The notes beneath the pieces are model-generated. The model was given only the letters and a program-made list of their open reading frames with translations, had not been told where the DNA came from and ran no database searches. The translations under genes and the position numbers were made by a program. Of a stretch of DNA of 64,000 nt, positions 24,715 through 36,300 are shown one piece after another. Where the stretch lies: NCBI GenBank assembly GCA_023213315.1, contig JAKCPI010028329.1, positions 1-64,000 of the forward strand, given 5' to 3'. Numbering within the stretch: position 1 is the stretch's first letter; every line of letters starts with the position of its first letter. Source of the stretch: Euborellia annulipes. Taxonomy: Eukaryota > Arthropoda > Insecta > Dermaptera > Anisolabididae.

Positions 24715-24919
24715 TACATACCGGTACATTTAAATTTTTTTGGAAAATGATACCTTGATGGTGGCCACCGTTCTGCTCAATACATTGGGAAACTCGAAAT
24801 CTCAAGTTTTGGAACACTTTGGTCAGCATTTCCTTGTCGAAAGCACCTCGAATATTATTCTTCCGCTGATCCAGGGGTTTCGGACTATTAGTATACTCCA
24901 AAGATTTGAGATATCTCAA
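24715..24919 (-). pseudogene. Tc1/mariner-class transposase C-terminal fragment
   Basis: The reading KEMLTKVFQNLRFRVSQCIE followed by QNGGHHQ resembles the last part of IS630/Tc1/mariner transposases (L..R...C....G.H). It is one arm of an inverted pair with 25030-25435. Confidence 0.55.
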
Positions 24920-25029
24920 TAAAAAATAATCTCAGGATGATAAGTCTGCCGAGCGCGCTGGCACCCCTAAAGAGATAAACTTTCGGCCAACGCGCTAGCC
25001 AGATTTATCAATCTGATTTTTTTTTTATG

Positions 25030-25435
25030 GGGATATCTCAAATCCTTGGAGTATAACAATAGTCCGAAAGCCCTGGATCAGCTGAAGAACAATATTCGTG
25101 ATAGCTAATAAAGGGAAGCGAGTTTTATTGGTGCAGGTCGAGGGTCCGGTGGCCTGGTGCAATGGATAGCACGCCTATGCCCCGGAAAGGCGGAGATCCT
25201 GGGTTCGATTCCCAGGGGCCATGGGATGTTTGGCCTCACCAATAAAAAACACTCACAGTCTCGTTAAATATTCGTGATGCTATTGCCAAGATCGACACGG
25301 AAATGCTGACTAAAATGGTCCAAAACTTCAGATTTCGATTCTTCCAATGTATTGAGCATAACAATGGCCACCTTCAAGATATCATTTTCAATGAAAAAAA
25401 AAATTTAAATGTACCTCTGTAAAAAAAAAAAATCA
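25030..25435 (+). pseudogene. Second arm of the transposase fragment, split by a SINE
   Basis: The frame LDQLKNNIRD, then AIAKIDTEMLTKMVQNFRF, QCIEHNNGHLQ and DIIFNEKK, is continuous if the SINE at 25103-25267 is skipped. Confidence 0.55.
25103..25267 (+). repeat. SINE-3 insertion with an 11-base target duplication
   Basis: ATATTCGTGAT flanks it (25092-25102 and 25268-25278). It contains GGCCTGGTGCAATGGATAGC (A-box), GGGTTCGATTCCC (B-box) and CACCAATAAAAAACACTC. The anticodon loop is too large for a working tRNA. Confidence 0.85.
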
Positions 25436-25445
25436 AAATAAAATG

Positions 25446-26246
25446 AAGACCGAAACTCCTCAAACGCTAATTTTTCGGCAAGGGTGCAGGATGGGGAAAA
25501 ACAAAATAAAAATTATTTATTATTTTCCCCAAATGAGTTTATTATCCTGATATTTCGAAGGCACAAAAGGCTCTTCTTCTTCTTAAAATTCTTTTAACGC
25601 ATAAATAGCTTTCCTCTTCGGCCAGCATCTCGTTTTTTGTTTTTGTTTTTGTTAAACAATAGTGTCTTTTCCTACTGTCCTGATATTTTTAATAAAAATT
25701 AAAATTTTATTAATGTAAAAAATAAATAGGCCTAAATGAATTTTGTGTATATAAAAAATGTATTGATTATTAGTTTAAGAAAAAAGAAAGAAGAAAAATA
25801 AAAAATAATTGACTAAAGGTTGAATAAACTAATAAAGCCTGGATTTAAATAGATTTAAACTAATGTTCTATTAATACATTTAATTTGAAAAAAAAAAAAT
25901 AAAGAATAAATGAAATTGTAATTAAAATTATCTAATCAGAATGTCCACTCGAGTAACCGAGGTCAAATGGCTTTGTTTATGCAAAAAATCTTGGCTGTCA
26001 TTATAATGTTAGCAGAGTGTTAAATGAGGTATAACAATGCCTTTTATGTTAAACCATTGTAAAAAATATTTTGTGTAACATTGTAATTATTGTCAGCTTC
26101 CTCTGAAGAAGAAGAGCCTTTTGTGCCTTCGAAATATCAGGATAATAAACTCATTTGGGGAAAATAATAAATAATTTTTATTTTGTTTTTCCCCATCCTG
26201 CACCCTTGCCGAAAAATTAGCGTTTGAGGAGTTTCGGTCTACATTT
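25446..26246. repeat. Fold-back element FB-3, long arms
   Basis: Arms of about 135 bases (25446-25585 and 26103-26246) are near-perfect inverses, starting GACCGAAACTCCTCAAACGC. The loop is about 515 bases of AT-rich DNA. Confidence 0.85.
26097..26150 (+). ncRNA. Hammerhead ribozyme-like core (FB-3 right arm)
   Basis: Stem I TCCT (26099-26102), CTGAAGA (26103-26109), stem II GAAG...CTTC, GAAA (26131-26134), TATC, then AGGA (26139-26142) closing stem I directly next to the core. This is the best fit in the window. The left arm has lost the core (TTAAGA). Confidence 0.5.
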
Positions 26247-26747
26247 CTCTCGGCATCACTCATTAAGCTTCAATCAAAATAAAATGATATCTCCAATACT
26301 TTTTGTTTTATCAATGTTTAAAATAAGGAAATTCCCACGCCGCACCAAAATTTATTATAGGGGCCTACTGTAAAAATCTATTATTGTATTGTTGATTGAA
26401 GATTGGCAAAGTAAAAAGTCACCAGTGTTGTTTCAGAAATTTCAAAAGCATCTGCGACTTATATAGCCGTAACCAGATTCTTTTTTTGTGGGCTGTATTA
26501 TGGCGTCTTAAAGCTACATTAATTTTAGTCTATTTTATTATTCATCTCTCCCCCACCAAAGCGAAAGGGGGAGTTCAAACCTTAACAGAAATTCTCCCAA
26601 AAAAAAAAAAAATAATAATAACTTATTAATAAAAATATTATAGAGAGAAATATCTTAACATTTTAAAAATTACATTAACTATTGCATGCAAAAGAAAAAG
26701 CAGCCAGGAAGAAGCCTCTATTGCTTTTTTTAAACACCTCTACAAAA

Positions 26748-26822
26748 TCTCGACATTGAATTTTTGACGTAAACTTCTCTTTATACATATTGACATATAT
26801 AGAGGTAAGAGAAAGTAAAAAC
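26748..26822 (-). repeat. RF1 5' end fragment
   Basis: AAAATCTCGACATTGAATTT through the AT palindrome to GGTAAGAGAAAGTAAAAA. Confidence 0.6.
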
Positions 26823-26825
26823 TGT

Positions 26826-27008
26826 TCACAAGCGAATCAATCAATTGCTTATGTGTGATTACGATGTAAATAAATACAATCCAAGAGTTATGATGTTAAA
26901 AATTTCGAAAAAATCATGATTCTAAATGGTATTCAGGCCTCAAGCTTTTTAACATCATAGCTCTTAGATTTTTATAATCCCTCATAGGCAATTGTGAATG
27001 ATTCGCCA
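26826..27008. repeat. Fold-back repeat 3' of the Cys-rich gene
   Basis: AAGAGTTATGATGTTAAAAA and TTTTTAACATCATAGCTCTT, with outer arms CGAATCA-TCAATTGC / GCAATTG-TGATTCG. Confidence 0.7.
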
Positions 27009-27044
27009 TTTTTTTTCATATGACTTTTTATTCAATTTATATTT

Positions 27045-27233
27045 TTAATTTTTTTTATTAAGAATATGCTTTACAATCATATCATTATTTTTTATTTCCC
27101 TTTTGCTTTTTTGTTTTGGCACATCTTTAATCTTTTGTAAATTGTCTTTTATTTTTTCATTTGCTGGTAAATTTTCTTTTTTATCGTCAATAGCTTTAAT
27201 TACATTATTATTTATTTCATTTTTTTTCTCCAT
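27045..27233 (-). CDS. Out-of-frame continuation of the Cys-rich gene's C-terminus (8-A run)
   Basis: The main frame stops at TGA 27219-27217 immediately after a run of eight A on the coding strand (about 27222-27229). One fewer A would let the reading continue about 57 codons to a stop at 27045. That tail is rich in Lys, Asn, Glu and Ile and is charged like the preceding exon, and a possible AATAAA lies just beyond it (27032-27027). Either the last base of the run is a sequencing or assembly error or a recent mutation, or the stop is genuine and the tail is a chance reading. Confidence 0.4.
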   Translation of the reverse strand: MEKKNEINNNVIKAIDDKKENLPANEKIKDNLQKIKDVPKQKSKREIKNNDMIVKHILNKKN

Positions 27234-30200
27234 TATAATTTTCTAAATTTTTTTTACTTTGTTTTTCAGGTATATTATTTTCACTCTCATTATTTATTTT
27301 ATTATTGCCATCATTTAATTTTACCATCTGAATGTTTAATTCTGAAGGTTGAACATTAATAGGATCTTCTTCCTCCTCTTCATCTTCATATTCGTCATCT
27401 TCGTCATCCTCTTCACTTTCATCTTCCTCCTCAAGATCTCCTTCACTTTTTTTCAAATTTGCCTTTAGTGTATCAGAAGCTTTTGTCTCTAATATAATTT
27501 TACAGTCTGCTGCTTTTGTGTTACCAAAAGGATCTGTCTCAGTAAAAAGTAATCTTCTCTTTTCGTCCTCGATGTCTTCAGCGTCACGCATACCGATTTC
27601 TCGACACTTCTGTTTAAATTGTTCTTTTAGGGCTTTTTGATCATCAGCTTCTAAATTTAGGTCGTTTATATCGAAAGGATTTGTATCATTTGGACATTGT
27701 TGAAATGGACGCTGTTGCGGGTAATCTGCTTCTTTTTCCGCAAGGAAATTCTTCAAGAAATATCTAAAAAAAATGGTATTAATGATTTTAGTTGATAAAT
27801 GATAATGCAACAACTTACTGGTTCTTTGAGCTCCTCATTCGCATCCGATACGGATTAGATGGTTCAGTGAGCTCACGCAGTTTCCACGCTGCTGAGTAGC
27901 TCTGATTCGTCCAACTTGTATTTGCTGATAATTCGAAAACAACAAAAAGTCTTCCTGAGAGCTCAATATCCCAGGGACTCTCATCTGAATTCACCGAATG
28001 TTGTTCAGATGAAGAAGTAGACAAATCCATAGACTGTTAAATATCAATCATTATTTATCTTAATACCGTAATTTATTAATAACTCCAATGTGAAATGGAA
28101 CATTAGTCAAAAAGTACGTTATGGACTATTAATTTTTTTATATTTACTTTTAAAATTATAAATAATATCTAATATTAGTAAGTAAAAGTACTTGTGTTAT
28201 CCCGCCCATTTAATTTATTAAGCTTGGATGAATAATTTGATTGTTGATTTCCGATCTAATATTAAATTTTTGTTTCTGAAAAATTTTATTAATATTCAAA
28301 TATAATTCGGCCGCCGAGAGCTAAACAATTTCAATATTTTAAAACTTACCTTGTTTAAAGGTGAATTTTGAAGAATTGAAATGAAGTATTTTAAATCTAA
28401 AATAAAATATAAATCAATTTAATTTTATTAGGTAAATTTATTATGATAGAATAAAAATACCTTCATTTTTATTACTTCCCGCTGAAATAATCTCCACACC
28501 TAAAAGAATTTCAATGAAATTAGATAGTGAATTGAGCTGCATTCTAGAGGCGATAGAGCCAACTAATAACTACTATAGGTTTTTCATACCACTAAGTGTA
28601 TATATATATTGACATACTTATAAAAACTTTTAACGCCATTGAGTTAGGCATCCCAACTGACACACGCTCACTGAGGTAACAGACAATAGGAACCTTTTTC
28701 ACAAATCATTCAATTATTTTTTTTTTTAATAAGTTAAGTCGAAATAAAATAATTTAAATAAAATTTGTAGGACATTTCTAACTCTTTTTATTAAAATTAT
28801 CTAAAAATTATCTTAATACAATTCACCTTTTGAAGCAACTCCATTTCGAAACATTTTAAAACATTTCCACATTTAAATTTCGATTCTTTTAAACTGGCGT
28901 TATTTGGAGACATTTACTCCCTCCCCCTTTAATCAAGGGCTCAGATTTTTAAAAAAATGTTACCTTATCATAATCGAAATATCTAAGAAAGATTTACCTA
29001 GAAATCAAAGACAATTTGGAGCAAGACCGCAATACAGATAGAAGATGAAATAAAATGAGAGACTTCCTTTTGGCCCGAATTTTTTCTCTTACAACAATTC
29101 TTGATTGTGGTAGCTAACAGGAGTAGCAGGGATATAATAATATTTCAATTTGACGATTCTCAAAAATATTATGGGTTTTTTCATTATATCTTTAGAAAAT
29201 GATTAACATTATTGAAAAAAAAAAAATTGTCTTACAAAATATATGGTTTGATTGGTCCCCCCACTTCGAACATATACATGCCATATATTTTGTTAGACAA
29301 ATATTTTTTTTTTCAATAATGTTAATAATTTTCTTAAAATTTAATGAAAAAACCCATAAATAATAATCAATTTTTGAGAATCGTCTAATTGAAATATTAT
29401 ATTCCTGCTACTCCTGTTAGCTACCACAATCAAGAATTGTTGTCAGAGAAAAAATTGGTCGTCTCATCAAAATGAAGCTATTCACGGAAAATTAGCGTGA
29501 GAGTAATAACTTGTAAAAATGGGCCTGGGATCCCGTATCATAATCTTGTATATTAACTATTTTTTAATAATACAATAAATTGCTAATTTTATAAAAGAAG
29601 CTCCTGGAAAAGACCGAAATCTGTAAGATTAATTTTTATGTAATTTTTCCTTGGATGCTTCTTTATATCTATGTTGTAGAAAGTCTAGGGATTATATATT
29701 AACAACTATTAATAAATATAAAAGGTTAAGTTGATTATGAATCCGGACGTTATCGTTAATCAATAATTTTAAAGATTAAAAAAAAAAACATAATCAAGCT
29801 TAATTTAAAAACTTTTTATTTATTTTGTGTCAGAAAATGATCTCTTCAAAAATACAAAAAAAATTCTCTGATTTTATTCTTTAAACTCCAATGCGCGCTC
29901 ATTTTTTTTTTTTTTAATAAAAGTTGACTCAACTCGTCTTCTTTGAGGCCTTACCGTCAGTGTTGGGTGAGAGACGCTCTCTGAGCATTTCGAGCAGAAT
30001 TGCTGAATCGTCCAAAACTTCCAATGGAGGCGAATCTATTTGAATAGAATCATTGAAAGGGTTTTCTTAATTATAATTAATATAAAATTGCTGAAATTAG
30101 CTCATCTTTTTTGCTGGAAAATAGGCAACGCAAATATCCAGACTTTTAATCTCTTTAGAAATTAACACAACTATTGAGGTGTATTAAATCCATTTGTGAA

Positions 30201-33200
30201 TAAATCATTTAAATGGACTATCTTCTCAGCCTGATTATACAGTATATTATTTAATTATCATGTTTACAGTCGGATCCACAAGTATCTGATCTTCTCGAGA
30301 GTGAAGCCTTGAGCTTAGGCAACCAAAGTGCTTAGTTGTCGGAAATTTTCTCTTAAAAGTAGCTTTTACTCTTCAGTGGCATTAAAAAAAGATGATTCAT
30401 TTATTTTAAAAATATTTGTTTGGATGACTAAGCTCAAGGCTCCTCTCTCGACCACATCAGGCATTTATGACAAGGACTGTATACCAGACTCTACATATAC
30501 GCCAAACGCCAAATTTCACTTTTCTTGTTATTTATGTTTTGGTAACTACATATAACTATTTTTTTTTTTTTTCAACACAAAAATCAATCACTATAAATTT
30601 AGTTTGTATAATATAAAAAAAAAAAACTACAATATTAGTATTTACCAGTATTATTCGAAGGCAGAATTTTGCATACTGCTAGATTCATACACTCACTACT
30701 CGAAGTACAATTTTTTTCTGTGGAACACCTCATTCCCATTGGACAAATTTGTCCGGAACAAAGAGGACCTCCTAATTCTAAAATAAATATCTTAATGAAA
30801 AAAGAAAAATGACGAATTATATTAATATTAGATGCTTACCAGGTGGTTGCAAACATTCCGGGTGTGGTTTGCAATTATTATTCTCTGAGGATGGAATACA
30901 ATTTTCAACTGCTGAACGTAAAAAACATCCCTCAGGTCCTAAAGGGCAATTCATGTTGTTACAAACCGTTTGAAAACGAAGAAAACCTATGAAATTATAA
31001 TAAATCCTATTATTTCATTTGGAATATTAATAATAATAATTATTATTATTATGAAATATATACCTTTTTGTTTGATGCACGATTGCACCAAAGGACATGG
31101 CGGTTCTTTGCAATGTGCACCCGTGCGGATGCACTCGAGGCCAGGAGGACATTCCGCAGGTGGTTCGCATCTGAACGAATTCGGAAATCGCCAGTAAACA
31201 CCCGTTTGAATGTCTAAAAAAAACATACAAAAAACTTTACTCTATTAATCATCTTTCGGCTGCAGAACTAGACTCTATACACATTGATAGATTTAATATA
31301 TTGGTCCGATATGGAGTTACTAATCCATTACTAACACGTAGATTTCTTACCTTAGAGCAAGGAAAATGAAAATATTTTTTTGTACTATTGTATATTCATA
31401 CTAGTCCAGTGCTTCTTAAATTTTTTGAAGTCGCGGCCCCCTTGGAGCCCAAGCCAATATCTCACGGTCCCAGTATTTTTTTAAAAATTCAGATTGGTCA
31501 AAAAACTATAATTTTGAATTTCGTATTCTTGACGAATTTCTCCATTTTTTCGTTATTTTTTATGAAAATTTGCGAAGAATAAAATTTATTAACGAATTTT
31601 GTATGAAAAATAATGAATTTTGTTTGAAAATTATTTAAAAAGGATAAACAATTAATAACGAATTTTGTTTTAGATAATTTTCAAACAAAATTCGTTATTT
31701 TTATTTTAAATAATTTTCAAACAAAATTCGTTCATCATCTTTCTTAGCCTTATTCCCGCAGTGCGGGGTCGGCTGATGGGTTTTTTGCAACCGGAAGAAA
31801 TAGTGTTCTAGTGTGGCCGGCACGTCGCATGGTCTGATGCCTGTTGAAAATATAGAAGGAAGGGACAGACATGTAAAGAACAGAAGGAACCCAGCTCGGG
31901 TAACTCGTGGTCGCCATCCACGTAGCCACAAGATGTGGGCCCCTGAGCATTTTTCAAACAAAGAAAATTCGTTATTAGTTTTTATACTTCCCATAATTTG
32001 AATTTCGTATCTGCGGGTAATTCATGGCCCCCTAGGGAGCCGCGGCCCACTACTTTAAAAAGCTCTGCTCTAGTCTATATATCAGCGGTGGTGAACCTTT
32101 TTATAAGAAAGTGCTAAATAAGATATTACACTTCCTTTTTTCTCCATTCTCTGGCGTACCGCGAAATTCTTAGTAGAAATTAAAAAGTTTTTTTTTTTAA
32201 TTAAATTTAATTAATCCCTTTAGGACTTATTCCAAACTCAACTAAGTAGAGTCTGCTCGCATTTCTCTGAAATATTGCATTTTTCCTTGTAAAATGTTAC
32301 ACAATTTGAAAAATGCCATACGTGCCATAGGTTCGCTACCGCTACTATATATCTAAAATTTACTTGAAGATAATTCAGAATTTTTCAAACTAATTATAAA
32401 CATTTTTTTTCAGACCTTGGATACATCGAGCTCTCGCAATTGAATCTGGTCTTGATTTTCGATATTTTAATCGACATTGGAATCCTGGTGAGCATAAAAT
32501 TGATTGACATGTTGTAGGACCAAGACGTTTTTCTGCAAAATTTCAAAAAAATAATAGATACAATGAAAAATTTCATTATTTTTAACATAAAAAAAAACAA
32601 ACATATTTCTATAAAACTGATACCTGTTTTATCTCTAGAACAGTAGAGCATAAAAGGGCAGGGTGGATCAGAGCACCAAAATTTCCTTTTCACACATTGA
32701 CCTCCTTCACAGCCCAAATAGAGACAGCCCTGTGCTGCATCTACAAAAAATTATTTAATGATTGATTGTCATTATTTTCTTAAAATATATTTTTTTATAT
32801 GTAGGAATTTCCTTTTTAGTTTTACATAATTATTTTTGGATCCAACCCCGTCTAACTTAATAATTGGACATCATAGTCATGATTTTATCAAATTTTTGTC
32901 TTAAAACACGTTTATTTGTATGCCTCTATTCTAAAAACTTAGACCTCCAGTGAAAATAGATCGAGTTTATAAATTTTCAATAATTTTGCTAAAAGAAAAA
33001 TTAGTGAATTTGCTGCAGCATTATGGCTGCTGGATAGTACTCAAAAGTCTAACTCACATTTTATTAATAGACCCTGAGAATCTGTCTAACAATTAATCAA
33101 AAAAAGAAAAAAAAATTAATAATTTAGTTTTTTTGGTTGCCTACCTTCCACCAACAAGATGATTTAGACCAGTCCAAATTATATTTCATTTCATTTGGAC

Positions 33201-34951
33201 GATAAGTTCCGTTTATTTACTTCAGATTCTTTCGTAGACACCTCAAACCCAACGAAACTTTCATAAGAAAATTATCATCATATTGTTTAATAGACATTAC
33301 AAGATATTACGCTGAATAACTTTGACTATTTCTATTATTTAGTTTGATAATTGTGTAGAGAATTTTTATTTTTTGATAGGCTTAAGCTCGGGTGGAACTT
33401 TTTTGAGGGCATAGATTTTGGCTAATATCTTATAAAAAAAAACTTTTGTTTTATTCTTGTTTGGTATTTAGCTTTTGTTTTTCTTTTTACTTTTTTTACT
33501 TTCCCATATTCGATGTTAGAAATTTTTGTAATCGTTAAAAGAATTTTATGGAATTCGTGTATAAATCAAATATCAGTGGTTTCCAAATTTTATGTTACAA
33601 CCAGTAGCGTAACGTTTTTTAGCTGGGCCCCCCGCAAACCTTTATTTCGGGCCCCATTATTAGACCTTACAAAAAATATTTTTAAAATACAGTATATCCC
33701 TGAACCCTGAGAGCCCGGGCCCTCTCAAAGACAAATTTTCATTAAATTTTTCCGTTTTTACCGGAGCCCTGAGGGTCCCAGGCCCTTTCAAAGAAAAATT
33801 TTCATTTTTTTTTAACACTCACACTTTTTCCCATTCACACTCACATACACACAGTCTTTTAGGCAACTTAGGCCTTATAAGATTTTTTACGATAATAGTT
33901 ATTATTTATATATATTTATTGGGGTCCAGGTATTTCTATTTAAGCCATTTGGTATCCAAATGGCTTTTTTGTTTCTAAATTTTTCCGTTTTTACCGGAGC
34001 CCTAAGGGCCCCGGGCCCTTTCAAAGACACATTTTCATTAATATTTTTTTTGTTTCTAAATTTTTCCACTTTTACCGGAGCCCTGAGGAGATACAGTTTT
34101 TAGCACGGGCCGGCCCGTGCGCCCCCAAGGTCCAGGGCCCCCGCATTGCGGGGTCTGCGGGGGCGTACGTTACGCCACTGGTTACAACGCCTCCCTTAAA
34201 AAAATTTAATCGGATGACGCCTCCCCCCTCTCCATTTTATAAAATAAATAACAAATACAAAAACAAAAATTTTTTATGCTAAAAAATATTAATTTATATA
34301 AAAAATTTTTTTTTTATTAAAGTGTTTATTCTTATTTATTATTTTATTTATAAAACTGGCATTTATGTGGAAAATTGGTCTTGCTAATAGTCGCGCCTCC
34401 CTAGGGAGGCGCGCCTCACAGTTTAGAAAACGCTGTCTTAACTAAAGCTAAATCAATGAAATTAGGTTCTGAATGAAATGTCTTTTTTGTATGGATTTAT
34501 TCCGACAACCGGAAATACTACTTGATAGGTTTTTTCAAAAATTTCGATTATTCACTTATTTTTAGAGTGGATGAGAAAGTCGAGTGAGACTTCGTTTTTT
34601 ATTTATTTTTTCTTGCATTTATTACTTTTCTCGAAAATTTTTTTAGTATATTTTGTCTTATTTTGAAAATTTTTTTTCAACTTTTTGTGTCTCGTAGGGC
34701 TAACTGGAATTCAAATCAATTATTCTAGCGTTAAGACTTCCACTTCCTAACTCTACTATGTATAGTGGATCGTTGTTTATTTCAATCGTCATTTTTTACT
34801 CACCTCTGAGAATAAAATAATCATTTTAAAATAAAATAAAAAAAATATGCTGACCTATGTCTAGAACCTGCGCTGTTTGATTAATTTCAACAAGATGATG
34901 TGCGAGAGAGAAATGCAAAAGGAACATAATGAATCTAAAAGGAATTTCCAT
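27217..34951 (-). CDS. Secreted modular cysteine-rich protein with acidic C-terminus, 11 coding exons
   Basis: Exons (minus): 34951-34855, 32740-32624, 32532-32416, 31213-31064, 30986-30840, 30777-30646, 30035-29955, 28499-28461, 28396-28350, 28033-27819, 27763-27217. All boundaries are GT-AG and phases agree throughout, giving 562 residues. Exon 1 encodes a signal peptide (start MEIPFRFIMFLLHFSLA, with strong context GCCATGG). Exons 2-6 each begin and end in phase 1 and each carry one Cys module (6, 4, 6, 6 and 6 Cys) of the type C-x(3-5)-C-P-x-G-x2-C-xn-C-xn-C-xn-C, for example CEPPAECPPGLEC followed by PCPLVQSC. The next three short exons have no Cys. Exon 10 (28033-27819) has two possible N-glycosylation sites (NTS, NQS). 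The last exon is charged, with an Asp/Glu run at about residues 489-514. I do not recognise a named family. The layout suggests an extracellular protein built by exon shuffling, perhaps a protease-inhibitor-like or matrix/cuticle protein. It lies downstream of the yellow gene on the same strand. Confidence 0.88.
29060..29475. repeat. Long palindrome in an intron of the Cys-rich gene
   Basis: Arms of about 195 bases, from TTTTTTCTCTTACAACAATT to AATTGTTGTCAGAGAAAAAA, pair around a short centre (about 29256-29278). Confidence 0.85.
30267..30479 (+). mobile_element. Tc1/mariner-type MITE RF3, copy 2 (intronic)
   Basis: CAGTCG...GACTG flanked by TA; inner arms as in copy 1. It lies in the intron before the 30035-29955 exon. 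Confidence 0.7.
31407..32067 (+). mobile_element. hAT-like MITE M5 in an intron
   Basis: Ends CAGTGCTTCTTAAA / TTTAAAAAGCTCTG; the flanks share CTAGTC next to both ends. RF2 copy 2 is nested inside at 31741-31950. Confidence 0.65.
31741..31950 (+). repeat. RF2 copy 2
   Basis: GCGGGGTCGGCTGATGGG, TTTTTTGCAACCGG and CACAAGATGTGGGCCCCTGA. It is homologous to 22407-22606, and open frames on both strands are artefacts. Confidence 0.65.
32083..32344 (+). mobile_element. hAT-like MITE M6 with a perfect 8-bp duplication
   Basis: CTATATAT at 32075-32082 and 32345-32352. Inverted ends CAGCGGTGGTGAACC / GGTTCGCTACCGCTA. Confidence 0.85.
33602..34180 (+). mobile_element. MITE M3 nested in the outer MITE, 8-bp duplication
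   Basis: GTTACAAC at 33594-33601 and 34181-34188. Ends CAGTAGCGTAACG / CGTTACGCCACTG. The interior has three to four copies of a unit with TTTTTCCGTTTTTACCGGAG and GGGCCCTTTCAAAGA, broken by a SINE-1 tail. Confidence 0.85.
33806..33970 (-). repeat. SINE-1 tail, third nesting level
   Basis: Inverted SINE-1 tail up to AAGCCATTTGGTATCCAAAT, inside a tandem unit of M3. Confidence 0.6.
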
Positions 34952-35021
34952 GGCATCATCCACTTGTCAACTAACTTGGTTAAAACTGAAACAAAAGAGC
35001 CTGAGTCTCACATAAACTAAA

Positions 35022-35033
35022 CCTTTTATATAG
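35022..35033 (-). promoter_or_regulatory. TATA box of the Cys-rich gene
   Basis: The minus strand reads CTATATAAAAGG. A TCAG initiator-like start lies about 29 bases downstream (A at about 35002), and the start codon lies about 50 bases further. The predicted 5' leader is short and unspliced. It contains two overlapping upstream ATGs (34959-34954) in another frame that would read through exon 1 to a stop near its end. Confidence 0.55.
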
Positions 35034-35382
35034 AAATCTTCTTATCGAACAATCGACTGACTCATATCTAATCCGAACTAATTGAAGAAATTCGAATCAT
35101 TTTCAGTGAAAGTTGCAATATATTACGAGTATTTTATCATTGAATGATAAAATGTCTAATGGCAAAAAAATTTATTAACTATTTATTTGTAAATATTCTT
35201 ATAGTAGAAATTAAAATTAAAGTGAAATATATTATTAAGTCGTAATTACCCCCTCCCCCTTAATATTAAAAAAAACTTTACTCTTTGATTATACATCATG
35301 TATCATTATCATGTATATTATACATCATTGTATATTTTAATATAGGCAATTCATTATATACGGCTTGCCAGTATTTTGGTTT

Positions 35383-36300
35383 TATTACTTTCTCTTACCC
35401 TATATATGAAATATATGGCGATCATGACAAAAATTCGATGTCGAGATTTACATGTTTTGAGGTCCCGCAAATTGGTATGTCTGTCTGTATGTTTGTGTGT
35501 AACGATTTTAAGCATGAAGGATTTGAGCTAGCGGATTGAAATTTTAAATTTAAGTTAGGCACCCTCCCAGACACTCAAAATAAGCTTTTGAACAAAATCG
35601 GCCAAAAAATACTAGTACTTTACTGATGTACTTTTTCAGTTTTTTTTTGTTTTTTTGTTTTTCTCAACGATTTTGATTAAAATTCAAAAATCAATTATTT
35701 CTTACATACTCTTTATAATATATATTCTCATTTTGCCCTTGACTTCATAGGAAAGATAGTATAAATGGTTACCATGGTTACGAAGCTTAAAATGTTTTTC
35801 CATTTTGATTAAAATTCATAAATTAACTATTTTTCATATGGCCTTTAAAAGGTATATTAGTCAATTTTTTTCTGAAAATTGTTTCAAGAACACTTTACTG
35901 ATGTATTTCAGATTTTTCAAATCCATTTTCCGGACTTTCTTCCATAGAGTCATGTCTAATTCCTATGGGGATTTGCATGTTAATTTCAATTCAAAAGAGT
36001 AGGTCTGGTCTCCTTTCTAACTTTTTACCCATTTTAAAAAATATTTTCCAATTCTTATGAAATTTTGTATTTATTTAGGATTCTCTATTGTGTATAAAAT
36101 ATCCATATATGATATTAAAATTTTTGAAAAAAAAAAAAAAAAAAAAAATTTATTTCAAGCAGACAATATTTAAAATGCAAGTTTTGAACTAAGATGCTAT
36201 GGGAAAATAAATTTATCTCGACAGAAAAAATCTGGTGTGACAAGAACCGTTCACAACCTCGGTAAGAGAATTTTGTGTGCTGTGCGACCAGTCAGTCACA
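35383..36300 (+). repeat. RF1 copy 6, between the two genes
   Basis: Runs from ACTTTCTCTTACCC to a damaged palindrome. Contains GGTTACCATGGTTAC, an internally duplicated segment and a long A run (about 36129-36148). It fills most of the space between the yellow stop and the Cys-rich promoter. Confidence 0.75.

Larger units (their letters stand above)
33574..34435 (-). mobile_element. Outer hAT-like MITE (intron 1 of the Cys-rich gene)
   Basis: Ends CAGTGGTTTCCAAA and TTTAGAAAACGCTG; GAGGCGCG-type interior shared with 58888-59155. It is interrupted by M3. Confidence 0.6.

Noticed and set aside
25145..25220. tRNA-Arg-like gene
   Set aside because: A- and B-boxes are good but the anticodon loop is about 11 bases and the sequence is part of a SINE with target duplications.
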